Source of the DNA: Chitinophaga flava
Lineage (GTDB): Bacteria; Bacteroidota; Bacteroidia; Chitinophagales; Chitinophagaceae
Direction: 5' to 3'
Length of the DNA: 64,000 bases
Assembly: GCF_003308995.1 (NCBI RefSeq)
Contig: NZ_QFFJ01000002.1
Span: 3,162,001-3,226,000 of the forward strand
The translations under genes were made by a program, and so were the position numbers. The notes under the pieces were generated by a model. The model saw nothing but the letters and a program-made list of their open reading frames with translations. It did not search any database and was not told where the DNA came from. Positions 32,101 through 35,800 of the stretch are shown here, one piece after another. Positions within the stretch are counted from its first letter, which is position 1; each line of letters starts with the position of its first letter.

Positions 32101-32649
32101 ATAGAACAGGCGCTTCTGCAGGTGCCGGGTATCCTGCAAAGTTGTGTCCTGGTGAAAGAAAGACCCACAGTATCCGGCACTGCCAAATATATCGTGGGGT
32201 ATTATGTTCCGGACAGATCAGCTTCACTTACGCAGGACTTCATATTGGATAAACTGTCGGAAACATTACCGGAATACATGCTGCCTGGTAGCCTCATGGC
32301 TATGGAATCCTTCCCGCTGACGGTGAACGGTAAACTGGATAAACGCGCCCTTCCTGATGCTGAATTTAATGTGACGGAGGAATATGTTCCACCCGTTACA
32401 GATAATGAGATAGCATCATGTGGGATCTGGCAGGAAGTACTGGGACTGGAAAAAGTAGGAACCACAGATGATTTCTTTAGGATCGGCGGCAACTCTATTC
32501 TGGCCATACAGGTTTCTCACAGGATGAGCCGTGTATTGGGGGCTGAGATAAGCGTTGCGGATGTGTTTGTGGCAAGGAGTATCGGTAGTTTGTTGAAGAA
32601 CGTCATCATGTTGACAGTCGGTGAGAAAAATATTGAAAAAGAATTTTAA
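10129..32649 (+). CDS. Hybrid NRPS/PKS megasynthase 1 (7506 aa, six modules)
   Basis: A single uninterrupted frame of 22.5 kb. Domain order: C1 (degenerate, His136-Arg137...Asp141-Ala142) - A1 with inserted N-methyltransferase - T1; C2-A2-T2; C3-A3-T3; KS1-AT1-KR1-T4; KS2-AT2-KR2-T5; C4-A4-T6. Phosphopantetheine serines are at about 1294, 2350, 3409, 4897, 6392 and 7456, all in GGNS. Catalytic His pairs of C2, C3 and C4 are intact (HHIASDG). KS Cys are 3636 and 5125. Cytoplasmic; needs a phosphopantetheinyl transferase, which is not in the window. No E, DH, ER or TE domain was found. The start ATG at 10129 gives the full C1 N-terminus (LPIAKSQKRIF as core motif C1). The stop is 13 bp before the next megasynthase, which begins with a docking domain. 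Confidence 0.97.
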   Translation: MIGNINIYRQLPIAKSQKRIFQEWTSASKKNIHNVFLVNKLVGKIDSNALRKSCEVLVNQHEVMHAQYTEDGSTCYYVEFSIDDFYQELPLDTKYSVELLINEKINVSFDLTKGPLLKCFLIESHEREYYFLFIAHRIICDAASMHYFFKEIQKSYNVFSDGGNIELNIDKTFSQAVEAERNNLSGDAETAAKEFWLDFTADVPLHPALPYRSGMNNRLDDRSCDVVDFGLSNTQTAQLIAYIKKKGFTSFDVLFALYGLVLAKYTSQKRFLLGYVIDTRVQDFSNVFGCFENTVHLKFELDTISTFSDLIAAIGEQRKKIKQYQYYSLADVAGQTSNGCNAGFGQMYLNACALQLKELEVLSVDISLNTTVDDEISLLYDENCPDGIRLKLVYRSDLFDKDLMRRFTDAFLDVVDELNNKGEIDINKYTVLSPETFQEIVYGWNATAKTYLKDMTIHQHFEKQVLKNPDNIALVYEDQQLSYHQLNEKSNQLARHIREQYRQKAGQELKRDTLIALCLDRSLEMVISILAVLKAGGAYVPMDPSYPQQRIDFILEDTGAAMVLSHRSISGVSLPEEKVLYTDLSEGCYLSEDTTNLPAYSAAEDLAYIIYTSGTTGKPKGVMIEQHQVLSFAVDNNFIDYNKSVTVAGISNYAFDGSIFDIFFSLLNNKKLVIIPKHSLLDFPQLDDQFVKHNIDTAFVTTALFNSLTIHQSRCLAVLKQILFGGETCSIDIVNDFKKYFPETSLIHVYGPTENIVYSSYCHLTDYNTAEVVPIGSHLSDKKLYVLDTNLQPVPVGVTGELYIGGAGVARGYLNNAELTAARFINNPFATEDDNANGYTRLYKTGDLVKWLPDGNIAYIGRNDEQVKIRGFRIELAEIEQALLQIRGIKQSCVLVKERPAASGGAKYLVGYYVPDSDYIPEKDTVVLDNWENLYNSSVYGKNIKEIEINADFSGWKSYISGEAIPLSEMQAWRNDLITIIKSLHPRNVLEIGVGSGLLMYPLLNDVQRYTGLDISQTVIDRHKNHLKDRDYQVDLYHLKAHELDQLPDDLKYDTIIINSVCQYFPSIRYFDDILEKAIGRLSASGSIFLGDIRNYDLHKELIKAQLDFREEARSRQDIDRIAFKENELLISPFYFAHLKHRYDNIKVNVIERNGSYNNELSKYRYDVVITRDAEMSIRNNAAIEEEILNGYSNHYYNIPFLNQLGKEDILKQLSLVLPEYMLPGSLIAMESFPLTINGKLDKRAFPDPDFSLAENYVPPVTDTEVAVCNIWEETLGLERVGLTDDFFRIGGNSILAIHVSHKMNKVLGGGLGFTDVFKHRTIAQLLLHSQGGAQIIIPRTDENQVVLSFAQERLWFIEEYEKGTNAYHIPAVYELAATTKVEGLKYALRQIVARHEVLRTTIQGKDQQGVQIVHLRSLSVEELLLTVHDDLDALLAEDINRPFDLRKEYPIRAKFYKIEADDSPERIILLINIHHIASDGWSTEIFQRELFAYYQAYLRKDSSFSLPALEIQYKDYALWQRSWLTGETLDRQLNYWKNKLSGYQPLAFPTDYPRPDRINYTGSHQIFTLNKQISDRLRSLTRQHGVTLHSALLGSMSILLGKYTGQDDILIGSPIANRHYRQIQDLIGFFVNTLINRTQLSNTQSYEELVREVHQQQMEAQQHQDLPFEKLVSELGVERDLSRHPLFQIAFVVQRFGSKVPDEQQDYLKPFKGILSHEVEKFDLTVFIDDSDEEITGQISYATSLFREETIARLIQHYTYLLDTLTQAPEKAYSRISLLSPDEYQEIVYGWNDTAKVYPTGKTIHQYFEAQAAAYPDHTALVYEDRQLSYKELNEKSNQLARHIREQFRQKTGTELQPDTLIALCMDRSPEMIVSILAVLKAGGAYVPLDPAYPQQRKDFILEDTNAVLVLGLRRDSGLQLPEEKVLYTDLTEDLYLHEDTANLRAYSSAGDLAYIIYTSGTTGKPKGVMIAHEGVMNLVFVQKDKLEISQASKVLQYAALVFDASVWEIFSALTLGAQLIIVPGNVRQDAQLLSEYINRHKATTALLPPVLLSVMSASGFPGLKTLVVGGDVSTPKLMQEWSQGRQLVNAYGPTENTVIASMHVYSEGDLHTNIGQPIENVKLYVLDASLQPVPVGITGELHIGGAGVARGYLNNAALTATRFIENPFATEEDNAKGYTRLYKTGDLVRWLADGHLEYIGRNDEQIKIRGFRIELAEIEQALLQVPGILQSCVLVKERVTATGNAKYLVGYYVPEAASITQNFITERLSAVLPSYMVPDSLVAMESFPLTINGKLDKRALPDPRFNVSETYVAPATDTKIALCRIWQELLGLEMVGITDDFFKIGGNSILAIQVSHRMNKALGVEISVADVFKHKTIEQLLLHTLGEAQINIPRTHDNQAVLSFAQERLWFVEEYEEGTNAYHIPAVYELADTTRVEGLKHALRQIVVRHEVLRTTIQGGVQTVHPKPLAIEETILTVHDDLDAVLAEDINSPFELRREYPIRVKFYRVQAEDTATGPFSERIVLLINIHHIASDGWSTEIFQKELFAYYQAYMRKDTSFSLPALEIQYKDYALWQRSWLTGETLDRQLNYWKNKLSGYRTLALPTDYPRPDRMNYNGARMMFTLNKQISDRLRSLTRQHGVTLHSALLGSMSILLGKYTGQDDILIGSPIANRHHRQTQDLIGFFVNTLINRTQLNNTQSYEELVREVHQQQMEAQQHQDLPFEKLVNELGVERDLSRHPLFQVAFAVQRFGSKVPDEQQAYLKPFTGIVSHEIEIFDLSVFMDDSGEEITGQFNYATSLFREETIARLIQHYIYLLDALTQAPEKAYSRLSLLSPEEYQEIVYGWNDTEKVYPTGKTIHQYFEAQAAAYPDHAALVYEDWQLSYKELNEKSNQLARHIRKQFQQKTGTELQADTLIALCMDRSPEMIVSILAVLKAGGAYVPLDPAYPQQRKDFILEDTSAVLVLGLRRDSELQLPEEKVLYTDLTEDLYLHEDTANLPAYSSAGDLAYIIYTSGTTGKPKGVMIAHEGAMNLVFVQKDKLEISHASKVLQYAALVFDASVWEIFSALTLGAQLIIVPGNIRQDAQLLSEYINKHNATTALLPPVLLSVMSASGFPGLKTLVVGGDVSTPKLMQEWSQGRTLVNAYGPTENTVIASMHVYSEGDLHTNIGQPIENVKLYVLDASLQPVPVGITGELHIGGAGVARGYLNNTELTAARFIENPFATEEDNAKGYTRLYKTGDLVRWLADGHLEYIGRNDEQIKIRGFRIELAEIEQALLQVPGILQSCVLVKERVTATGNAKYLVGYYVPEAASITQNFITERLSAVLPSYMVPDSLVAMESFPLTINGKLDKRALPDPDFNTADAYVAPATELEDKLCRIYGEVLGLSGEQVGIHQNFFKIGGNSILSIQLKNKLHQLDEFKHIGAADLFKYNTIHKLIESVRGDTQTAYKLQNNTRGESHEIAIIAVSGAFSGVGSVDELWKIVSSQQEGLRFYSKDECRELQLDDALVEHPDFVPVGGHVKDIELFDPTFWELSPNEARQLDPQIRKFMEHCWFTLESSGYASERRKHNIGVFAGSGESHYLRGRAQHDDLSAQAAAWESFASNSKHALTTKTAYLLDLSGPATSISTACSTGLVAVVEACQKLQLGVCDMALAGGVTLNMPDQIGYLYQEGMIESIDGHCRTFDRHSSGTTPGSGVGVVLLKRLKDAVKDQDHILGVIKGYATNNDGARKTGYTAPSVIGQTECIINAQRMAGITSDQIDYVECHGTATQLGDPIEVQALREAFTYNQPRKKGPARKTLLGAVKANVGHTDTAAGTVGLIKVCAMLQHNILPGQVNFNTPNPDLKLEETDFEITKENRPWLPVPGRQRLAGVSSFGIGGTNAHVIIGDYIPDTPMQETNPVPEETVHIVPVSAKSQQSLENYKKALIKTCEDNPLLKINDIAYTLQEKREHFQHRSAYCVKNTAELAERLKQDTAYGQAALASENKLVWMFSGQGVQYVNMGKALYRQVPSFKNTVDYCISVANHHLDIDLYKVIYTENESSPHDINETRYTQISLFIIEYALAWYLEQLGIKADAYIGHSIGEYVAATLAGVFTLEDAIRLVIARGRLMQEMEAGSMLAISAREEAVKATIAQHHCEIAVINSKEDIVASGHTKDIDSLQKTLENQGVSTIRLNTSHAFHCKLMDGAVTAFKDVFRDVRLKKPARTFISNLSGTVAKDEVTHPEYWCKQLRNTVQFAGGITHLIGLYNHQVNFIEIGPGKGLCYFVGKYQKTYPAIHTLSLLPAAKDASDIYQNPDSGEAIMAKLWMNGIIQHPNDSKLFRQATLLRSLPVYQFGYQKCWLEKMNAQNVQQFNSLEELFYERTWERTDLNATPGSAAGIADKNVLVFINDRSIEKSGSAELLQLLMKHNNDISYVVHQQENNIHPEVIFDFNNKADVTAILHEKIKSKPLDLVIYVSPGTDLAFPALDIIAVRNVFSWSMESGNKIPMFVSVSFDNYEILGNERKQEKPSIVYGVTKSLRGEFLTLETHAFHLDLPAAEGNYESSLLLALEKNDDRDLVVVRGKYCWKPFYRHVQLSGNQTASEDNTVEKERVYLITGGLGAVGSAYAAHLARNEQKSTIILIGRSAASDLKETYKSRLDDLNKTHHRVIYASVDIGQTNASSQLIAILEQYEITTIDVVLHAAGVAAKSLLKGKTAEDIEQVVHPKIVGFENLLQIAATVQIGKLVCCSSLTSILPSVGNMEYAAANMYLDEVSFSKHPGVNSILTVNLNQISDAGMAIDFLNENATTLGKTSNSIKSDEFPGILETLMRFKDKNNILLSRYHFDGNYVAGPQTVNTPVDVSKDKSDIRLLDEDYTDIQYQVAQIFGEVLGVEQVSIHDDFFKIGGNSLLVIQLKNRLNQLKEFKHIGTADLFKYNTIQKLVESIRQDATTSYNLQTNASQGDSREIAVIAVSGAFSGVANVDELWQIISSQQEGIRFYSKEECRELQLDESLLEHPDFVPVSGHVKDIELFDPLFWDISPNEAKQLDPQIRKFIEHCWFALESAGYAAERRKCSIGVFAGSGENTYLQEHILPELALSAIGSWEAFVSNSKHALATKTAYLMDLSGPANSINTACSTSLVTIAEACKSLQVGACDMALAGGVTLDLPDQVGYLYQEGMTHSRDGHCRTFDRLGGGTTTGSGVGVVLLKRLNDAIKDQDQILAVIKGYATNNDGSRKTSYTAPSVIGQTECIINAQKMAGITSDQIDYVECHGTATHLGDPIEVQALREAFAFSRSEHRDPAKKTVLGAVKANIGHPDAGAGVAGLIKLCAMLQHNIMPGQVNFSTPNPELKLEESTFEVLSANRPWLTVSGRQRLAAVSSFGVGGTNAHMIVGEYVSDISIPCTDCATDNESIYIVPVSAKSRQSLENYKQALIKACEANPLLKANDIAYTLQEKREHFQHRSAYCVKNTAELLDRLKQDTSYGQAGSADENRIVLMFPGQGVQYVNMARALYQNVPAFRGIIDHCISLANRHLDVDLYKIIYTEDESSRYDINDMRWAPISLFIVEYALARYLEQLGISADAYIGHSLGEYIAATLAGVFALEDAIRLVVARGSLMSAMKAGGMLAINAREEKVKAIVAQHHCDIAVVNTMDDVIASGEEKDVDRLQKALEQLEIPVIRISINVAGHSRMMDEMVAKFKTLFSDIKLNKPAKPFISNLSGEIATDEVATPEYWCKQLRNTVRFAKGIDSLSKQYGHKVSFIEIGPGKGLSYFVGKYRDAGNYQSLNTLHLLPSAKESNDAYLNMDSRENIIAKLWMNGIIQQPNESDVFAQATLLRSLPVYQFNHQRCWIEKTKRKETDGTSTDVLKMLPKEKWLSTPVWSAVSNLNKAAVKDGKKFDKTLVVLREDQQGLYDFTLLSQDVQLVVLSKKNADADNIEAGKPITLNPEEERHFEKLAAYIKSKRIVFDAIIHTASIDNDTDIDQALYNSYYSLFLVRHHLLRVMDTENLIVLTNGMAQITGEDRICPANGTMMGAIRNINHEFLSMDARIIDIGDAGHVTAAVAQIWNNSKYHKSDELLAVRFGKLWTEGLESISNTFVEENLIADGDIILITGGLGNVGLAVAEHISGHHRVTFILVSRTNIYQQNPSETTKRKIAAIERIRNNGSVVEVQPADISSPEQIKIMQDAVSQRYGNITGIIHTASGTIVDLDDYSLAAMKGAFNAKVYGIDNVLNVLELSQVKFVASTSSLASLLGDVNRIEYCAANAYLDYLSVDKKRFPGIKFIAANWNAWQVDGFETGVLQGLEKLMYSNGASHEENAALFYRLINQTSYEQVAVSGLDLQQLKRELFKPVSPQVAISEIDILEKEYSEEEYQVALVFAELLGMEQISLHDDFFKIGGNSILAIQASHKINKVLGVEIKVADVFKHRTVALLLRNSKGQARISIPRTNDSQVVLSFAQERLWFIEEYEGGTNAYHIPTVYELVDVTALEGFKYALSEIVARHEVLRSTIEGREHQAVQIVHEEPLVMEEVVLSLQDNLDAMLVADINRPFDLRHVYPIRVKFYRIQAEGIDERIVMLINMHHIASDGWSMDVFQKELLAYCQAYMQKDASFSLPALEIQYKDYAQWQRSWLTGETLDRQLGYWKDRLAGYQTLVLPTDNPRPDRIDYRGGHQVFTLNKEISNRLRALVKQHGVTLYSALLGGINILLGKYSGQNDILVGGPIANRHYRQTQDLIGFFVNTLVSRTLLDNTQSYEALIRQVHQQQMDAQQHQDLPFEKLVNELGVERDLTRHPLFQVAFSVQSFGSKAFEGQHDYLKPYEGVFLHEVEKFDLSIFMDDSHEEITGQICYAISLFRKETISRLIQHYIYLLDVLTQAPEKIYSTCCLLSPEEYQQIVYERNVATRAYAGDTTIHQYFEEQVLKNPDNIALVYEDQQLSYRQLNEKSNQLARHIREQYKQKTGEELQRDTLIALYLDRSLEMVISILAVLKAGGAYVPMDPSYPQQRTDFILEDTGAAIVLSHRGISGVQLPAEKVLYTDLTEACYLSGDTTNLPVYNTARDLAYIIYTSGTTGKPKGVMIEQHHVLSFAVENNFIDYNKAATVAGLSNYAFDGSIFDIFFSLLNNKKLVIIPRHYLLDLPLLDDQFVKHNIDTSFFTTSLFNSLATHQSRCLSVLKQIFFGGEACSIEVVNDFKKHFPETSLTNGYGPTENIVFSAYCNLTDYDTATVAPIGSHLSDKKLYILDSGLQPVPVNVIGELYIGGAGVARGYLNNPELTAERFIDNPFATEEDNAKGHTRLYKTGDLVRWLPDGNIAYMGRNDEQVKIRGFRIELAEIEQALLQVPGILQSCVLVKERPTVSGTAKYIVGYYVPDRSASLTQDFILDKLSETLPEYMLPGSLMAMESFPLTVNGKLDKRALPDAEFNVTEEYVPPVTDNEIASCGIWQEVLGLEKVGTTDDFFRIGGNSILAIQVSHRMSRVLGAEISVADVFVARSIGSLLKNVIMLTVGEKNIEKEF
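14140..17280 (+). other. Module 2: C - A - T
   Basis: C2 has LSFAQERLWF and intact HHIASDGWS (His1475/1476), of the type accepting an L-configured donor. A2 lies at about 15541-17040. Pocket residues read by eye are DAWLVGAVI plus Lys; I do not match this to a known substrate, but the pocket looks hydrophobic. T2 Ser is residue 2350 and its surrounding helix (QVSHRMNK...VADVFKHKTI) is of the type that precedes C domains here. It adds residue 2. Confidence 0.88.
15541..17040 (+). repeat. Duplicated A-domain segment, copy 1
   Basis: About 1.5 kb encoding A2 is nearly identical to 18712-20211, at an offset of 3171 bp (1057 codons, one C-A-T module). For example 16810-17030 and 19981-20201 differ at only about two positions. 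The C-domain parts upstream are also very similar but less uniform. Confidence 0.9.
17311..20470 (+). other. Module 3: C - A - T, near-copy of module 2
   Basis: C3 has intact HHIASDGWS (from residue 2532). A3 (18712-20211) is nearly identical in DNA to A2 and has the same pocket residues DAWLVGAVI. After the A10 core NGKLDKRALPDP the sequence switches: T3 (Ser3409) has the helix QLKNKLHQLDEFKHIGAADLFKYNTI, the type that precedes KS domains. It adds residue 3 and passes the chain to KS1. Confidence 0.88.
18712..20211 (+). repeat. Duplicated A-domain segment, copy 2
   Basis: Second copy of the A-domain segment at 15541-17040. Near-identity stops at the codons for NGKLDKRALPDP, after which the carrier domains belong to different sequence types, so the breakpoint lies at the A-T linker. 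Confidence 0.9.
20515..24940 (+). other. Module 4: PKS KS - AT (malonyl-type) - KR - T
   Basis: KS1 has active Cys3636 (STACSTG), His3772 (HGTAT) and His3816 (GHTDTAAG). AT1 has GHSIG (Ser4088) and HAFH at 4185-4188, the malonyl-CoA signature. KR1 has GGLGAVG near 4605 and catalytic Tyr4752 (EYAAAN) with the upstream Ser in CSSLTS, so it should give a beta-hydroxy group. No DH or ER was seen. T4 Ser is 4897. Extending residue 3 with malonate and reducing it would give a statine-like beta-hydroxy-gamma-amino acid unit. Confidence 0.88.
24985..29400 (+). other. Module 5: PKS KS - AT (VAGH-type) - KR - T
   Basis: KS2 has Cys5125 (NTACSTS), HGTAT and GHPDAGAG. AT2 has GHSLG (Ser5578), but at the substrate-selecting position it reads VAGH (5675-5678; nucleotides 27151-27162) instead of HAFH (malonyl) or YASH (methylmalonyl). 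KR2 has GGLGNVG at about 6104 and Tyr6252 (EYCAAN). No DH or ER. T5 Ser is 6392, with a pre-C type helix. The extender unit is probably not plain malonate. Confidence 0.85.
29440..32600 (+). other. Module 6: C - A (branched-chain-like) - T
   Basis: C4 has an intact HHIASDG (His6573/6574) and accepts the ketide chain from T5. A4 (about 30835-32345) has pocket residues DGFFFGGVF plus Lys, similar to Ile/Val codes, and is a close relative of A1 but lacks the methyltransferase. T6 Ser is 7456; the last 50 residues form the C-terminal end that should contact the docking domain of the next protein. Confidence 0.85.
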
Positions 32650-32662
32650 AATATCATAGTCG

Positions 32663-32833
32663 ATGGAGAATATTCATTCATTTTTTTACAGGCTAAGACT
32701 GAATGCCGGTGCTATTTGGCTTGATAATGGGAAAATCAAACTTTCGGCCCCTGAGAAATTTCAGGATGCAGAGACGGACAACTTTATCGTCCAGCATAAA
32801 CCTGAAATATTGTCTGTTCTCCGGGAGAATGAG
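32663..32833 (+). other. TubC-like N-terminal docking domain
   Basis: Residues 1-57 do not belong to the C domain. They show a helix, a beta hairpin (GAIWLDNGKIKLSAP) and a helix with FIVQHKPEILSVLREN, the pattern of TubC-type docking domains (GVxLxxxGDxLxxxxP...KxxILxxL). Such domains bind the short C-terminal tail of the upstream synthetase, so this sets the order protein 1 then protein 2. Confidence 0.75.
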
Positions 32834-35800
32834 ATTTTCTCAAAAGAAAAATTTCTGGGTACCATTATTCTCCGGGATAATGTAACGGCTGAATATCCAT
32901 TGAGTTCAGGCCAGGAACGGCTTTGGTTTATTGAAGAATATGAAGATGGAACCAATGCCTATCATGTACCGGCAGTGTATGAACTGGGCGATGCCACAGA
33001 TGTGGAAGGGCTTAAATACGCATTCCGGAAGATTGTGGCCAGACATGAAATATTAAGAACAACCATAGAAGGCGGGGACCGCCAGGCAGTGCAGGTAGTG
33101 CACAAAAAACCATTGGCTATTCAGGAGTTTCTGCTGTCGGTCAACGATGATCTGGAGGAATTTCTGCTGGAAGATATCAACCGTCCCTTTGATCTGCGGA
33201 AAGAGTACCCGATACGGGTGAAATTTTACAGGATAGAGGCGGAAGATGCTGGTGCTGATAAGCCATACGCTAAAACGATACTGCTTATCAATATGCATCA
33301 CATCGCCAGTGATGGCTGGTCTGCCGAAGTATTCGAAAGGGAACTCTCTGCTTATTATCAGGCATATATCCGGAGAGATATGGCCTTTAACCTGCCTGCA
33401 CTGGAGATCCAGTACAAGGACTACGCCCTGTGGCAAAGGTCTTGTCTGACAGGAGAAACACTGGACAGGCAATTAAGCTACTGGAAGGACAGGCTTTCCG
33501 GTTACCAGACTTTGAACCTGCCTACCGATTATCCAAGGCCGGAGAAGATAAGCTACAGTGGTGCCCATCAAAAATTCACGCTTAGTAAAGAGGTCAGTGA
33601 CAGGTTAAAAGCACTGGTCAGGAAATATGGAGTAACCATGCACAGTGTACTGCTGAGCAGTATTAATATTCTCCTGGGTAAATATACCGGGCAGGACGAC
33701 ATTCTGATTGGTAGTCCGATTGCCAACCGCCACTACAGGCAAACACAGGACCTTATCGGTTTCTTTGTCAATACCGTGATCAACAGAACCCAGCTTAACA
33801 TTACCCAAAGTTACGGAGAGCTGATCCGGGAAGTGCATCGCCAGCAGATGGAAGCACAGCAGCATCAGGACCTTCCTTTTGAGAAACTGGTCAGTGAAAT
33901 GGGCGTGGAGCAGGACCTCACACGGCATCCACTTTTCCAGATCATATTTGTGGTTCAGAGTTTCGGTAGTAATCCGCCGGCGGAGCAACAGGTGTTTTTC
34001 AAATCATACGAAGGCACACTCTCTTACGAGGTGGAAAAATTTGATATGTCAATCATGGTCAATGATAGTGGCGAAGAGATTACAGGACAGATCAGTTATG
34101 CCACCAGCCTGTTCCGGGAAGAAACCATAGCAAGACTGATACAACACTATATCTACCTGCTGGATGCGCTTACACAGGCGCCGGAAAAAGCTTACAGCAG
34201 CTTCAGTTTACTGTCACCCGAAGAGTATCGCGAAAATATTTATAGCCGGAATGCTACCGGTAAAGCATATCCGAAAGGGAAAACGATTCATCAGCTTTTT
34301 GAAGAACAGACCGCGGAACATCCGGATAACATAGCACTTGTTTATCTGGACCAGCAGTTGAGCTACAGCGCACTCAATGAAAAGAGCAATCAGCTGGCCC
34401 GTTACATCCGGGAACAATACCGGCAAAGAACAGGGCAGGAGCTGAAGCCCGATGCATTGATCGCGCTGTGTATGGACAGAGGGCCGGAGATGATAGTGAG
34501 TATACTGGCTGTGTTGAAGGCAGGAGGGGCTTATGTTCCCATGGACCCTTCCTATCCGCAGCAACGGATAGATTTTATTTTGGAAGATACGGGAGCAGCG
34601 TTGGTGCTGGGTCTCCGCAGAGACAACGGATTACAGCTGCCTGCAGAGAAAGTGCTTTATACCGACCTGACGGAAGAGTTGTACCGTCATGAAGATACCA
34701 CCAATCTGCCGGCTAACAGTTCCGCCCGGGACCTCGCCTATATCATCTATACTTCGGGTACCACTGGTAAACCTAAGGGGGTGATGATAGAACATGAGAG
34801 TGTGATGAACCTGGTGTTTGTACAAAAGGAAAAATTTGCCATAAACACTACATCGGGCGTATTACAGTATGCTTCTCTGGTGTTTGATGCGTCCGTGTGG
34901 GAGATATTCAGCGCTTTGACTTTAGGCGCCCGGCTGATCATCGTTCCGGGTAATATAAGACAGGATGCACAACTGCTGACGGAGTATATGAATAAAAACG
35001 GTACCACAACAGCACTGCTGCCACCTGTGCTGTTAAGTGTGATGTCTTCTTCCGGTTTGCAGGGATTAAAAACACTCGTTGCCGGCGGTGATGTGACCGC
35101 TTTAAAATTAATGCAGGAATGGAGCCAGGGAAGGAAGCTGGTGAATGCATACGGTCCTACAGAGAACACGGTCATCGCCAGTATGCATGTTTATGCAGCT
35201 GGTGACCTGAACACCAATATAGGAAAACCTATCGATAACGCTAAGTTATACATCTTGGACTCAGGCCTTCAGCCGGTGCCGGTAGGCGTTATCGGGGAAT
35301 TGCATATAGGAGGCGCCGGGCTGGCAAGAGGCTACCTCAATAACAGCGAATTAACAGCTGTGCGTTTTATTGCCGATCCTTTTGCTACGGAAGAAGATAA
35401 CGCCAAAGGATATACGCGTCTTTACAAGACGGGAGACCTGGCGAGGAGGCTGGCAGATGGAAGTATCGAGTACATGGGCAGAAACGATGAACAGGTGAAG
35501 GTCCGCGGATTCAGGATAGAGCTGGCGGAAATTGAACAGGCACTGCTGCATGTACCTGGTATCCGGCAAAGCTGTGTCCTGGTAAAGGAGCGGGTTACTG
35601 CATCCGGTAGTGATAAATACCTTGCAGGATATTATGTTCCGGCTACAGCTCCGGTTGCGCAGGATTTTGTATTGGACAGATTATCTGAAGTACTACCCGA
35701 TTATATGGTGCCCGATAGTCTCATGTCCATGGAGTCTTTCCCGCTGACCATTAATGGTAAACTGGATAAACGCGCCCTTCCTGATCCGGAGTTTAATACG

